Assembly (NCBI RefSeq): GCF_002860205.1
Contig: NZ_PGVB01000010.1
Location: 186,001 to 250,000, forward strand
DNA length: 64,000 bases
Origin: Bacillus sp. T33-2
Lineage (GTDB): Bacteria; Bacillota; Bacilli; Bacillales; Cytobacillaceae
Direction: 5' to 3'
Position 1 is the first letter of the stretch. Each line of letters opens with the position of its first letter. A program made the position numbers and the translations under genes. The notes beneath the pieces are model-generated. The model worked only from the letters and a program-made list of their open reading frames with translations, ran no database searches and had not been told where the DNA came from. Below are positions 16,664-26,416 of this stretch, in pieces.

Positions 16664-17293
16664 TTATCCCACCATTCCCATTAAATAAACTACTGTAAAG
16701 ATAAATACCCACACAACGTCAATGAAGTGCCAGTAAAGGCTGGCAACATAAAACTTTGGAGCATTATAAAGGGTCAATCCCCGTTTTCCATTTCGGATCA
16801 TCAAAGTAAGGATCCACAGGAGCCCGAAGGCAACGTGTGCCCCGTGGAAACCTACCAGCGTATAGAACGCTGACCCGAAGGCACTGCTTGTAAACGTATG
16901 GTGAAATTTGTGCACATAATGATTGAATTCGTAAATTTCAAGCCCGAGGAACGCAGCGCCCAGCAATACAGTAAGCCCAAACCAGAGCTGCATCTTTTGA
17001 AAGTTGAAATTTTTCATATGATACATTGCATAAACACTTGTCAGTGAGCTGGTCAACAGAATCATCGTTGCCGCAAACGTAAGCGGAAGTTCAAAAATAT
17101 CCTTTGCCAATGCTTGTTCCGCATCGGGCACCTTATCCTTCAAAGCAAGGTAGGTCGCAAAGAGAGAGGCAAACAATACCGTCTCTCCCCCTAAGAATAA
17201 CCAGAAACCTAAAAATTTATTTTTCCCTTCGAGGGTTGCCCGTTCAGGCGAAGCAGGCCAAGTCTCATACGTGAATTTTTCTTCAGCGTGCAT
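16664..17293 (-). CDS. ctaE: Cytochrome c oxidase subunit III
   Basis: The 209-residue subunit III has five membrane segments, with the family motifs NKFLGFWLFLGGETVLFASL and GFHGAHVAFGLLW and the terminal YWHFIDVVWVFIF. Its ATG overlaps the ctaD stop codon (TAATG), so the two genes are translationally coupled. Subunit III binds lipid and protects the oxygen-entry side of the enzyme. Confidence 0.96.
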   Translation of the reverse strand: MHAEEKFTYETWPASPERATLEGKNKFLGFWLFLGGETVLFASLFATYLALKDKVPDAEQALAKDIFELPLTFAATMILLTSSLTSVYAMYHMKNFNFQKMQLWFGLTVLLGAAFLGLEIYEFNHYVHKFHHTFTSSAFGSAFYTLVGFHGAHVAFGLLWILTLMIRNGKRGLTLYNAPKFYVASLYWHFIDVVWVFIFTVVYLMGMVG

Positions 17294-19161
17294 TATGCCT
17301 TTACCCCCTTGTCATTGTCATCAATCAAATCTTCTTTATGGATATGGAATCCGTGATCATCTTTAATGGAACGGAAGAACATCGCTCCAAGAGTAACTCC
17401 CATTCCCACTATCAACACTGGGAGACCCCAGCCGTAATCTTCACGGTACATTGCTCCAAAGGCAGCAATGAACAAACCGAGTGAAATCACGAAAGGAATG
17501 AAAGATGAATTCGGCATATGGATGTCACCAAGCGGTTCAGCAGGTGCCAAAGCTTTCTTACCTTCCATCTTTTCGAGCCAGTAAGCATCCAAGCCGCGGA
17601 CAAGCGGCAATTGCTTGAAGTTATAAAACGGCGGTGGAGATGAAATAGACCACTCAAGTGTACGGCCGTCTCCCCATGGGTCATTCCCGACGCGCTCATT
17701 TTTGACGCTTGTCATGATGATGTTAACCAGCAGGACAATGACCGCAACTGCCATAAATATTGCGCCAATCGTACTGATCAAGTTTCCGGTGTCGAGACCC
17801 TGTCCAGGCAGGAATGTATAAATGCGGCGCGGCATGCCCATCAACCCAAGGAAATGCTGGATGAAGAAGGTCAAATGGAAGCCGATCAGGAACAGCCAAA
17901 ATGTAATTTTGCCCAGCTTTTCATTAAGCATTGTTCCGAACATTTTTGGCCAGTAGAAGTGTGTGCCTGCCAATAGACCAAATACAACACCGCCGACAAT
18001 GACATAATGGAAGTGCGCCACTACAAAATAACTGTCATGGTACTGGTAGTCTGCCGCAGCAGTCGCAAGCATTACCCCGGTCACCCCACCTGCAACGAAG
18101 GAAGGTATGAATGCAACAGCCCAAAGCATCGGAGTGGTGAACTTAATGCTTCCGCCCCACATCGTGAACAGCCAGTTAAAGATCTTTATGCCGGTCGGTA
18201 CTGCAATCGCCATTGTCGCAACAGCAAAAATTGCGTTGGCAATCGGGCCAAGGCCGGTTGTGAACATATGGTGTGCCCATACCATGAAGCCCAGGAATCC
18301 GATCAGCACAGTCGCGAACACCATGGAAGAATAACCGAATAACCGCTTTCTTGAAAACGTCGCGAAAATCTCGGAGAAAATACCGAAAGCCGGCAATATA
18401 AGAATGTATACCTCAGGGTGCCCGAATATCCAGAATAAGTGCTCCCAGATGATCGTGTTTCCGCCCATCGTATGGTCAAAGAAATTGGCACCGAACAGAC
18501 GGTCAAATAACATTAAAAATAATCCGACAGTTAACGGAGGGAAAGCAAACAAAATCAATGCAGATACAACAAACGTTGACCAGGTAAACAGCGGCATGCG
18601 CATATAAGTCATGCCCGGAGCACGCATGTTGATGATCGTGACCAGGAAGTTAATGCCGCCTATTAAAGTACCGGCCCCTGAAATTTGCAGCCCCAGCACA
18701 TAAAAATCAATGCCATGTCCTTCAGATGCCAGTGACAGTGACGCATAGGACGTCCATCCAGCATCAGGAGCCCCTCCCAAAAACCATGAAAGGTTCAGGA
18801 ATACACCACCAAAGAAAAACAGCCAGAACCCGAGCGAATTCAGGAACGGGAACGCCACATCGCGCGCCCCGATCTGCAATGGCATTACCGCATTCATAAA
18901 AGCAAACACGAGCGGCATGGCTGCAAGAAAAATCATTGTTGTTCCGTGCATTGTCAATATTTCATTATATAAACCGGCACTTACAAAATCATTGTTTGGT
19001 ACTGCCAGCTGGATGCGGATAAACATCGCTTCCAATCCGCCAATGATAAAGAAAAATCCGCCAGCTATCAAGTAAAGGATTGCAATTTTTTTATGGTCAA
19101 CGGTGGTAAGATAATCCCACAGCGTTGCACCGAATCCCCTTTTTTGAGCGTAGGTACTCAC
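17293..19161 (-). CDS. ctaD: Cytochrome c oxidase subunit I (caa3)
   Basis: The 622-residue catalytic subunit shows MHGTTMIFLA (heme a ligand His), WEHLFWIFGHPEVYILILPAFGI (CuB His and cross-linked Tyr), the HHMFTTG His-His pair and the HFHYVIVGG heme a/a3 ligands. It reduces oxygen to water and pumps protons. The long C-terminal part past residue 530 adds two more membrane segments as in other Bacillus caa3 enzymes. The start is GTG at 19161 with GGGAGG upstream. It lies 29 bases after ctaC. Confidence 0.97.
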   Translation of the reverse strand: MSTYAQKRGFGATLWDYLTTVDHKKIAILYLIAGGFFFIIGGLEAMFIRIQLAVPNNDFVSAGLYNEILTMHGTTMIFLAAMPLVFAFMNAVMPLQIGARDVAFPFLNSLGFWLFFFGGVFLNLSWFLGGAPDAGWTSYASLSLASEGHGIDFYVLGLQISGAGTLIGGINFLVTIINMRAPGMTYMRMPLFTWSTFVVSALILFAFPPLTVGLFLMLFDRLFGANFFDHTMGGNTIIWEHLFWIFGHPEVYILILPAFGIFSEIFATFSRKRLFGYSSMVFATVLIGFLGFMVWAHHMFTTGLGPIANAIFAVATMAIAVPTGIKIFNWLFTMWGGSIKFTTPMLWAVAFIPSFVAGGVTGVMLATAAADYQYHDSYFVVAHFHYVIVGGVVFGLLAGTHFYWPKMFGTMLNEKLGKITFWLFLIGFHLTFFIQHFLGLMGMPRRIYTFLPGQGLDTGNLISTIGAIFMAVAVIVLLVNIIMTSVKNERVGNDPWGDGRTLEWSISSPPPFYNFKQLPLVRGLDAYWLEKMEGKKALAPAEPLGDIHMPNSSFIPFVISLGLFIAAFGAMYREDYGWGLPVLIVGMGVTLGAMFFRSIKDDHGFHIHKEDLIDDNDKGVKA

Positions 19162-19190
19162 AGTTTTACCTCCCTTTCCAACTAATCCCC

Positions 19191-20261
19191 TTACTGGACC
19201 TTCAAGCCCATCAGATATTCTGCCAAGGCATCGATTTCTTCGTCTGTCAAATTGTCGTACTTACCGGTCATTTTGTTACCAGGCTTGTATGCTTCAGGAT
19301 CCTTGATCCAGTTTTTAAGTTGTTCTTCGTTATGTTCAAGAACTCCGGCGATCCGGCTCCGGTCACCAAAATTGGTTAAGTTAGGACCTTGACGGGCTTC
19401 CGGAGGAGTTGTATTGGCAGGAGTTACCGCGTGGCAGCCAATACAGCTGTTGTTGAACACTTCCTGCCCTTCCTGTGCTGCGGCAGTTTCCGCCTTTGCA
19501 GGCTCTTTAACGCCTTTCATGCTATCTACCCAACTATCAAACTCTGAACGGGATACCGCTTTAACCTTGAAATCCATTAAAGCATGGGACGGTCCGCAAA
19601 GTTCAGCACATTTTCCATAGAATAGATTGTTAGCTTCATCAGCTTTTTGCTGGTCAAATTCAAGCCAGAACTTGTTCTCATTTTCCATATGGTTATCCAT
19701 TTTACCGCCTACTGCAGGAATCCAGAATGAGTGCATGACATCAGAAGCTTTCAAATTAAAGTAAACCTTTTCATCAGTTGGTACGACTAAATCCTGGGAA
19801 GTGACGATCTCTTCGTTAGGATATTCAAACTCCCACCAATACAGGTTTGCGCGCACATTTACAACAAGTGCGTCGGTTTTGCCTTCTTTATCCTTCTTCT
19901 CCATTGGAGAAACATCGGCAAGCCTGAATGTCGCAGATACTGTTGGCACAGCAAGGATTAACAGCAGGAGAATCGGAATGACGGTCCACAGAATTTCAAG
20001 CTTATGGCTTCCTTCAACCTGTTTCGGTATTTCATTGTCATCCTTGCGCCGGAAACGGAAGATAACAACCACGAAAAGGATTGTTACCACAGCAATTACC
20101 CCCACCATAATTGCCGTACTTAGTTTCATCAGTTCAAATTGCGTCTCCGCAACTTCCCCCGCTGGCTTCAATGCTGATAAATAGTTTTCACCGCAGCCTG
20201 TCATAAATAATGACATCGCTGCCAACACTGCTATCAGTCGCCCTTTTACAAGCCATTTCAT
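19191..20261 (-). CDS. ctaC: Cytochrome c oxidase subunit II with fused cytochrome c domain
   Basis: The 356-residue lipoprotein has a lipobox (FMTGC, about 22-26), two membrane segments, a CuA domain with CAELCGPSHALM (about 213-224) and a C-terminal cytochrome c domain with CIGCH (about 274) and a Met ligand in GNKMTGKY. This fusion defines caa3-type oxidase, which takes electrons from membrane-bound cytochrome c. ATG at 20261 gives exactly the length of the B. subtilis protein; the upstream in-frame extension reaches into ctaB and is not coding. GGGG lies about 13 bases before it. Confidence 0.96.
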   Translation of the reverse strand: MKWLVKGRLIAVLAAMSLFMTGCGENYLSALKPAGEVAETQFELMKLSTAIMVGVIAVVTILFVVVIFRFRRKDDNEIPKQVEGSHKLEILWTVIPILLLLILAVPTVSATFRLADVSPMEKKDKEGKTDALVVNVRANLYWWEFEYPNEEIVTSQDLVVPTDEKVYFNLKASDVMHSFWIPAVGGKMDNHMENENKFWLEFDQQKADEANNLFYGKCAELCGPSHALMDFKVKAVSRSEFDSWVDSMKGVKEPAKAETAAAQEGQEVFNNSCIGCHAVTPANTTPPEARQGPNLTNFGDRSRIAGVLEHNEEQLKNWIKDPEAYKPGNKMTGKYDNLTDEEIDALAEYLMGLKVQ

Positions 20262-20347
20262 AGCCAAACATACCCCTCTTTCGTTACATTTTAAAAAAGT
20301 TGATAATATATAGAAAAATCCTCCCAAGGAAAGAATTTCCAACCTTG

Positions 20348-21274
20348 TTAAACAAGTGTGACAATTACCATAGCAACGAACAAAATTGTCAAGTATTGTA
20401 ATGAATAAATGAACATCATTTTGGCCCACTTTATATCGTCTTTAAACTTCAATCCGTATATTCCTATTACCAGCCAGCCAATATTCAACGCTGATGCGAG
20501 CACCAGAAACGGCAATCCGAGCGAAGTCAATAAGAACGGAAGCGGCAGCAGGGCTGACACCCACAGGAATATGGAACGCTTCGTCGCTTTAAACCCTTTT
20601 ATTACCGGAAGCATTGGAATGCCTGCGGCACGGTACTCTTCAACCCTTCTCATTGCCAATGCATAAAAATGTGGCGGCTGCCAAACAAACATAATTAAAA
20701 ACAAAGACCACGCCAGGATATCAAGATTCCCATCAACCGCTGCCCAGCCGATCAGCGGAGGTACTGCCCCTGACACGCTTCCGACAATTGTATTTGAAAC
20801 ATACTGACGTTTTGACCACATCGTATATAGGACAACATAACTAAAGACACCAATCAAGCCGATTACCGCCGCAGTTGCAGTGGTGAACGCCAAAAACACG
20901 GTGCCAATCCCGATAAACGCCAGCCCGAGGGTGGCTACCTTTCCTGGCTGGACCTTCCCGGTCACTGTCGGGCGGGCTTTGGTGCGCTCCATCAAATGGT
21001 CAATGTCCCGGTCTATATAATTGTTTAAACTGCAAGAGCCGGCAATAATTAATGATGAACCGATCAGAACAAAGAACACGATATGAAGATTATCCAGAAA
21101 ACGATTACCGGTAAAATGCAGGGCAAGCCAAACCCCGGTAAAAGTTGTAATCAAATTCGAATTAACGATCCCAATCTTTATCAAGGCCAGAAAATCCTTC
21201 AGTACCGAACTGTCCCCGATACCCGGTTTAAGGCCGGACTGGCTGTCGTCAACTACAGCCTTTGAATTAGACAT
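20348..21274 (-). CDS. ctaB: Protoheme IX farnesyltransferase (heme O synthase)
   Basis: The 308-residue UbiA-family prenyltransferase converts heme b to heme O. Aspartate-rich motifs [20 protein letters not shown] (about 88-107) and the later [10 protein letters not shown] region are typical. About nine membrane segments are predicted. ATG at 21274 follows AAAGGAGG. It is the first gene of the ctaB-C-D-E-F run and is divergent from ctaA, so the two enzymes of heme A synthesis flank a shared control region. Confidence 0.95.
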   Translation of the reverse strand: MSNSKAVVDDSQSGLKPGIGDSSVLKDFLALIKIGIVNSNLITTFTGVWLALHFTGNRFLDNLHIVFFVLIGSSLIIAGSCSLNNYIDRDIDHLMERTKARPTVTGKVQPGKVATLGLAFIGIGTVFLAFTTATAAVIGLIGVFSYVVLYTMWSKRQYVSNTIVGSVSGAVPPLIGWAAVDGNLDILAWSLFLIMFVWQPPHFYALAMRRVEEYRAAGIPMLPVIKGFKATKRSIFLWVSALLPLPFLLTSLGLPFLVLASALNIGWLVIGIYGLKFKDDIKWAKMMFIYSLQYLTILFVAMVIVTLV

Positions 21275-21363
21275 GTTTTTTCCTCCTTTAATCAAGAAGC
21301 TACAGTCCGCAATATGAAATGCCCACGTGCAGTGAGACTGTTAATGAGATGCAGGTAGTTTCC

Positions 21364-21391
21364 ACTATATCTAGCATGAAAAAATTGTTAA
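21364..21391 (-). promoter_or_regulatory. Candidate ctaB promoter
   Basis: On the minus strand TTAACA (21386-21391), a 16-base spacer and TATAGT (21364-21369). Confidence 0.5.
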
Positions 21392-21852
21392 ATATTTGTG
21401 TAGAAAAATAAACGCTTCTGTTGTATATTAAATCACACTTTGGCTGATTTTTGTGAATTTTTTTTGAACAAAATCCGAATATTTTTTGTCGCTACGGCAT
21501 TTTCCAAAGATAATTCATGCGAATTTTCTGACATTATTTTTGACAGAAAACGGTCAAAATGTAATGGTTAAATGGGTATTTTTATTATATGCTTCTTTGT
21601 ATTATGTATTTGCAAATAATTTTTTGAATATTCTTTCCGAACGGCCCACTCGACCTTCTCCCCCTATTCCCCGAATCCATTTCTGGCAAACTTTCATCAG
21701 CCGGCCGTTTCCCCTCGGTCGTCAAAACAACTTGGTGTTGTAATATCAGCGTTAATTGTGTACTATCTAATAGAAATATTGGTCTGTTTTGTTTTTTGGG
21801 AGAATTCGGTATGATTAGGAAGAGAAAAGAAAGTTTTTTAGAATACTTTTAT

Positions 21853-21858
21853 TATAAT
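21853..21858 (+). promoter_or_regulatory. Candidate -10 box of ctaA
   Basis: TATAAT at 21853-21858, 55 bases before the start codon, without a good -35 box, which fits an activator-dependent promoter such as a ResD target. Confidence 0.4.
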
Positions 21859-21912
21859 GTCAAGGTTGATAGATGACAAATCATAGAACCTTAACATTAA
21901 AGCAGGTGACCT

Positions 21913-22887
21913 ATGATGAGACGTTCCTTAAAATGGCTGGCCGTTTTAACCACGGTAGGGATGCTTTTTGTTTTACTGGGAGGGGCCCTTGTAACCAAGA
22001 CCGAATCTGGCATGGGTTGCGGGAGATCGTGGCCGTTATGCAACGGGGAGTTAGTACCAACTGAAATTACAGCAGAACTTGTCATCGAGCTGGCCCACCG
22101 GCTTGTATCCGGATTTGTGGGGATAATGGTATTAATTTTATCAATTTGGACGTGGCGTTCGATCGGGCATATCCGTGAAACAAGGTTCTTGTCCAGCCTG
22201 TCTTTTTTCTTTCTGTTGCTTCAGGGGCTTATCGGGGCTGCTGCTGTAAAATGGGGGCAGTCAGATTTTGTGCTTGCCCTCCACTTCGGCATCTCGCTTA
22301 TCTCTTTTTCTGCAGTTTTGCTTCTGACTCTGCTGATCTTTGAAATCGACAAAAAGTTCGAGGCAGAAAAGCTGATCGTAGATCGCCGTATGAAGTTCCA
22401 TATTATTGGAATTACCATCTACAGTTATCTGGTAGTGTACAGTGGTGCATTGGTAAGGCATATGAATGCCAGCCTTGTTTGTCCTGATTGGCCGCTTTGC
22501 TCGAATCCAGCTCTGTCCCTTCCCGCCAATACCCATCAATGGGTTCAGATGGGGCACCGGGCTGCAGCAGGATTGATTTTTATATGGATTGGTTACATAG
22601 CCTTTGTTGCCGCCAGACACTACAGGCACCAAAAAGTGATTTACTGGGGATGGATGATTTCATTCCTCCTTGTGTCGCTACAGGTGATTGCCGGTGCGTT
22701 AATCATTTTTTCACGGCTCAATTTATATATCGCCCTGTCCCATGCTTTCTTTATTTCATGCCTGGTCGGATTATTAAGCTACTTCCTCCTCCTCGTTTCA
22801 AGAAGCAGGAAAAACGAAGCGGCGATTGCCAGCGGCATTCAGGTCCCAAATGAATCTGTCCGAATTCCACCTGCCTCAGTCCAATAA
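21913..22887 (+). CDS. ctaA: Heme A synthase CtaA
   Basis: The 324-residue membrane protein has eight membrane segments in two similar halves. It oxidises the heme O methyl group to the formyl of heme A. Conserved features are [15 protein letters not shown] with the CGRSWPLC cysteine pair (about 36-43), ELAHRLVS (heme ligand His), and in the second half CPDWPLC (about 193) and [15 protein letters not shown] precedes the double ATG at 21913. The extra C-terminal tail is hydrophilic. A terminator follows. Confidence 0.96.
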   Translation: MMRRSLKWLAVLTTVGMLFVLLGGALVTKTESGMGCGRSWPLCNGELVPTEITAELVIELAHRLVSGFVGIMVLILSIWTWRSIGHIRETRFLSSLSFFFLLLQGLIGAAAVKWGQSDFVLALHFGISLISFSAVLLLTLLIFEIDKKFEAEKLIVDRRMKFHIIGITIYSYLVVYSGALVRHMNASLVCPDWPLCSNPALSLPANTHQWVQMGHRAAAGLIFIWIGYIAFVAARHYRHQKVIYWGWMISFLLVSLQVIAGALIIFSRLNLYIALSHAFFISCLVGLLSYFLLLVSRSRKNEAAIASGIQVPNESVRIPPASVQ

Positions 22888-22894
22888 ACCAAAA

Positions 22895-22931
22895 CAAAAA
22901 GTTGCAGTCATTTATACTGCAACTTTTTTTC
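22895..22931. terminator. Bidirectional terminator between ctaA and pycA
   Basis: AAAAGTTGCAGT pairs with ACTGCAACTTTT around a 7-base loop, with A and T runs outside. Confidence 0.9.
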
Positions 22932-22940
22932 GTTAAGGTC

Positions 22941-25900
22941 TTATTCTTTTGAAAGATCTATTAATAAATCACCTGTCTGGATTGCTTCGCCGTTCGCTAC
23001 GAAAATATCTTTCACAGTTCCCGAGAATGGCGCTTGTACAGTTGTCTCCATTTTCATCGCCTCAGTGATCATAAGATGATCTCCCTGCTTCACTTTTTCG
23101 CCTTTTTCCACGAGGACTTTTATGACGGTGCCAGGCATCGTTGCCCCGATGTGGTTTTCATTCTTCGGATCAGCCTTGATTTTCGATGTCACCGAGGCCT
23201 TGACACTTTCATCCCTGATTATGACCTCCCGGGGCTGGCCGTTCAAGTCAAAGTACAGTGTCCGGGTTCCATCTGGCTGCGGCTGCCCGACTGAAACAAG
23301 TTTTACTATCAGTGTTTTGCCTATTTCAATCTCTACTTCGATTTCCTCGCCCAAAGTCATGCCGTAAAAGAATGTGGGGGTGTCCAAAACAGAAATATTC
23401 CCAAATTCCCCGACCGTTTTCTCATAATCCATAAAAACTTTCGGATACAGAGCATAGGCAATCACATCAAAGCTTGTCACCTGTCTGCCCAGCTCATGGA
23501 ACAGTTTTTCCTTCAGGGCTGCGAAGTCAACATCCTCAAGCAGTTCTCCCGGACGCACCGTTATCGGTTCCCTGTCTTTCAGGACTACTCTCTGTAAATC
23601 CTCGGGAAATCCGCCATATGGCTGTCCCAAATAGCCTTCAAAAAATTCGACTACTGAGTCAGGAAAATCGAGTGAATAGCCCCTCTGGATTACTTCCTCT
23701 TCGTTAAGCTCGTTCTGTACCATGAATAAAGCCATGTCACCAACGACCTTAGAAGAAGGAGTCACTTTGACTACATCACCAAACATTTGATTAACGCGGG
23801 TATACATTTCCTTTACTTCATCCCACTTTTCGCCTAGACCGACTGCTTTTGCCTGTTGTTGCAGGTTACTGTACTGGCCTCCAGGCATTTCATGCTGATA
23901 AATTTCAGTATGGGGGGAGATCATGCCGCTTTCGAAATTATGGTAGTACTTGCGGATATCTTCCCAGTAGTGGGACAGCTGTTCCATAGCCTGGACATTG
24001 ACAGACGGCTGCCGGCTGTTACCTTCAAGGGCATAATAAAGTGTGCTCGCACTTGGCTGGGAGGTGAGGCCGGACATGGAGCTCAATGCCACATCGACAA
24101 TGTCCACCCCGGCTTCGATTGCTTTCGCATACATATAAATACCATTTCCGCTTGTATCATGGGTGTGCAGGTGGATTGGTATGTCCACTGTCTCTTTTAA
24201 CACGCTGATCAACTCGTAGGCAGACTGGGGTTTTAACAGGCCTGCCATGTCCTTGATCCCTAGGATATGGGCACCCTGCTGCTCCAATTCCTTCGCAAGC
24301 TGTTTATAATAGCCGAGGTCGTACTTCGTCCGGGACCGGTCTGATATATCTCCTGTATAGCAGATTGCTGCTTCTGCAATCTTGCCTGTGCGGCGCACAG
24401 CATCAATGGCCACTTCCATGCCTTTGGCCCAGTTCAGGCTGTCAAATATCCTGAAAACATCGATGCCTGCAAGCGCTGATTTGTTGACAAATTCCATGAT
24501 GACATTATCCGGATAGTTTTTATAACCGACTGCATTTGAGGCCCTCAAAAGCATCTGGAGCAGTATATTTGGCATTTGCTTCCTTATTGTCATCAGCCTG
24601 TCCCACGGATCTTCCTTCAAAAACCTGTACGCTACGTCAAAGGTCGCCCCTCCCCACATTTCAAAAGAGAACAGTTCCGGGAGCAATTTGGCCGATGGCT
24701 CCGCGATATGCTTGATATCTGTCGTTCGGACCCTCGTCGCAAGCAGTGACTGGTGCGCGTCGCGGAAAGTTGTATCAGTAAGCAATACTTCTTGCTTCTT
24801 TTTCACCCATTCTACAAGGCCTTCTGCCCCGTGCCGGTCCAGTATCTGCTTTGTGCCATCCTGATAGTTGAAATCATATGTCAATTTTGGAATCCTTGGA
24901 CTTGGAAAAACGGGCTTCTTTTTCTTCTCGATACCGGGAAATCCATTCACCGTCACATTGCCTATGTACGACAACATTTTCGTTCCGCGATCCTTCCTTT
25001 TTGGAAACAGGAAAAGCTCCGGTGTTGAATCGATGAATGATGTATCATACTGGCCGGTCCTGAATTTTTCATGCTTAACGACATTCTCCAAAAACGGGAT
25101 ATTTGTTTTTATGCCGCGAATCCTGAATTCCTGCAGGTTTCTGACCATTTTAGCAGCAGCCTGCTCAAAGGTCATTGCATGCGTTGACAGTTTGACAAGT
25201 AATGAATCGTAATGAGGTGTGATCACCGCACCCTGGAACCCATTACCTCCGTCAAGCCTCACACCGAACCCGCCGCCTGACCGGTAAGCCATTATTTTCC
25301 CAGTATCAGGCATGAAGTTATTCAAAGGGTCTTCTGTTGTGACCCTTGATTGAATCGCATACCCGTGGACATGGATATTTTTCTGTTCCGGGATTCCGAT
25401 CACACCACCGTGCAGCTCGTGGCCTTCAGCAACAAGAATTTGAGTCTGGACAATGTCAATCCCTGTCACCATTTCGGTTATCGTATGTTCTACCTGCACC
25501 CGGGGGTTCACTTCGATAAAATAAAACTCATCCCCCGCCACCAGGAATTCAACTGTACCGGCATTGACATAGCCGACGTTAGCCATTAACCTGACAGCAG
25601 CCTCACATATGCGGTTTCGAAGCTCTGAAGTGATCGACACGCATGGTGCCACTTCGACTACTTTTTGATGGCGCCTCTGCACGGAACAATCGCGTTCAAA
25701 TAAATGGACGATACTGCCATGCTTATCCCCGATGATCTGCACTTCAATGTGTTTTGGGTTTTCAATAAACCTCTCTACATAAACCTCATCATTCCCGAAT
25801 GCAGCCTTCGCTTCAGACTTCGCGCGCTCAAAAGCCTCTTTTACTTCATCGTTGTTCTTGACAATCCTCATCCCGCGTCCGCCGCCGCCAAGTGAAGCTT

Positions 25901-26384
25901 TTATAATGACTGGAAATCCGTACTGCCCGCAAAATTTTTCAACTTCCCCGGCATTTGCCACAGGGCCGTTACTGCCCGGGATGACCGGAATTTCTGCCAG
26001 CTGCGCCTGTCCCCGCGCCTTGACTTTATCACCAAACATATCGAGATGTTTTGTTCCGGGCCCGATAAAGATGAAGCCCTCTTCTTCACATCTCCTGGCA
26101 AACTGGATGTTTTCAGAAAGGAACCCATAGCCGGGATGGATGGCGTCCACCCCGCTTGCCCTGGCTATTTCGATGATGCCTTCTATGTCCAGATAAGCAT
26201 CAATCGGCTTTTTCCCTTCGCCAACCAGGTAAGCCTCGTCAGCTTTATAGCGATGGTATGAACCTGAATCTTCTTTTGAATAAACCGCGACTGTCCTGAT
26301 ATTCAGCTCGGTACATGCCCGAAATACCCGAATCGCGATTTCGCCGCGGTTTGCAACCAATACTTTATTTATTTTTCTGCCCAC
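22941..26384 (-). CDS. pycA: Pyruvate carboxylase
   Basis: The 1147-residue enzyme makes oxaloacetate from pyruvate, bicarbonate and ATP. It has an N-terminal biotin carboxylase/ATP-grasp domain (about 1-455, GGGGRGMRIV), the carboxyltransferase domain (about 530-800, TTFRDAHQSLLATRVRT), the PYC_OADA region and a biotinyl domain with the acceptor lysine near 1111 in EAMKMET. The start is GTG at 26384 after GAGGTG. It follows ftsW by 32 bases. In B. subtilis the enzyme is bound by the c-di-AMP sensor DarB, whose gene also lies in this window (60706). Confidence 0.97.
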   Translation of the reverse strand: MGRKINKVLVANRGEIAIRVFRACTELNIRTVAVYSKEDSGSYHRYKADEAYLVGEGKKPIDAYLDIEGIIEIARASGVDAIHPGYGFLSENIQFARRCEEEGFIFIGPGTKHLDMFGDKVKARGQAQLAEIPVIPGSNGPVANAGEVEKFCGQYGFPVIIKASLGGGGRGMRIVKNNDEVKEAFERAKSEAKAAFGNDEVYVERFIENPKHIEVQIIGDKHGSIVHLFERDCSVQRRHQKVVEVAPCVSITSELRNRICEAAVRLMANVGYVNAGTVEFLVAGDEFYFIEVNPRVQVEHTITEMVTGIDIVQTQILVAEGHELHGGVIGIPEQKNIHVHGYAIQSRVTTEDPLNNFMPDTGKIMAYRSGGGFGVRLDGGNGFQGAVITPHYDSLLVKLSTHAMTFEQAAAKMVRNLQEFRIRGIKTNIPFLENVVKHEKFRTGQYDTSFIDSTPELFLFPKRKDRGTKMLSYIGNVTVNGFPGIEKKKKPVFPSPRIPKLTYDFNYQDGTKQILDRHGAEGLVEWVKKKQEVLLTDTTFRDAHQSLLATRVRTTDIKHIAEPSAKLLPELFSFEMWGGATFDVAYRFLKEDPWDRLMTIRKQMPNILLQMLLRASNAVGYKNYPDNVIMEFVNKSALAGIDVFRIFDSLNWAKGMEVAIDAVRRTGKIAEAAICYTGDISDRSRTKYDLGYYKQLAKELEQQGAHILGIKDMAGLLKPQSAYELISVLKETVDIPIHLHTHDTSGNGIYMYAKAIEAGVDIVDVALSSMSGLTSQPSASTLYYALEGNSRQPSVNVQAMEQLSHYWEDIRKYYHNFESGMISPHTEIYQHEMPGGQYSNLQQQAKAVGLGEKWDEVKEMYTRVNQMFGDVVKVTPSSKVVGDMALFMVQNELNEEEVIQRGYSLDFPDSVVEFFEGYLGQPYGGFPEDLQRVVLKDREPITVRPGELLEDVDFAALKEKLFHELGRQVTSFDVIAYALYPKVFMDYEKTVGEFGNISVLDTPTFFYGMTLGEEIEVEIEIGKTLIVKLVSVGQPQPDGTRTLYFDLNGQPREVIIRDESVKASVTSKIKADPKNENHIGATMPGTVIKVLVEKGEKVKQGDHLMITEAMKMETTVQAPFSGTVKDIFVANGEAIQTGDLLIDLSKE

Positions 26385-26416
26385 TCACAACACCTCATCC
26401 TTTTTATAGCCTCGCT

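Larger units (their letters stand above)
21275..21912. other. Shared control region between ctaB and ctaA
   Basis: This 638-bp AT-rich region separates the divergent heme A genes. It holds a promoter candidate for ctaB and a TATAAT box near ctaA. In B. subtilis the matching region binds ResD and is under carbon control; I see no site clear enough to name here. No gene was found in it: an ORF at 21486-21743 has no ribosome binding site. Confidence 0.55.

Noticed and set aside
21486-21743. An 85-codon frame in the ctaA-ctaB control region
   Set aside because: No ribosome binding site, skewed composition, and it lies in a region expected to be regulatory.
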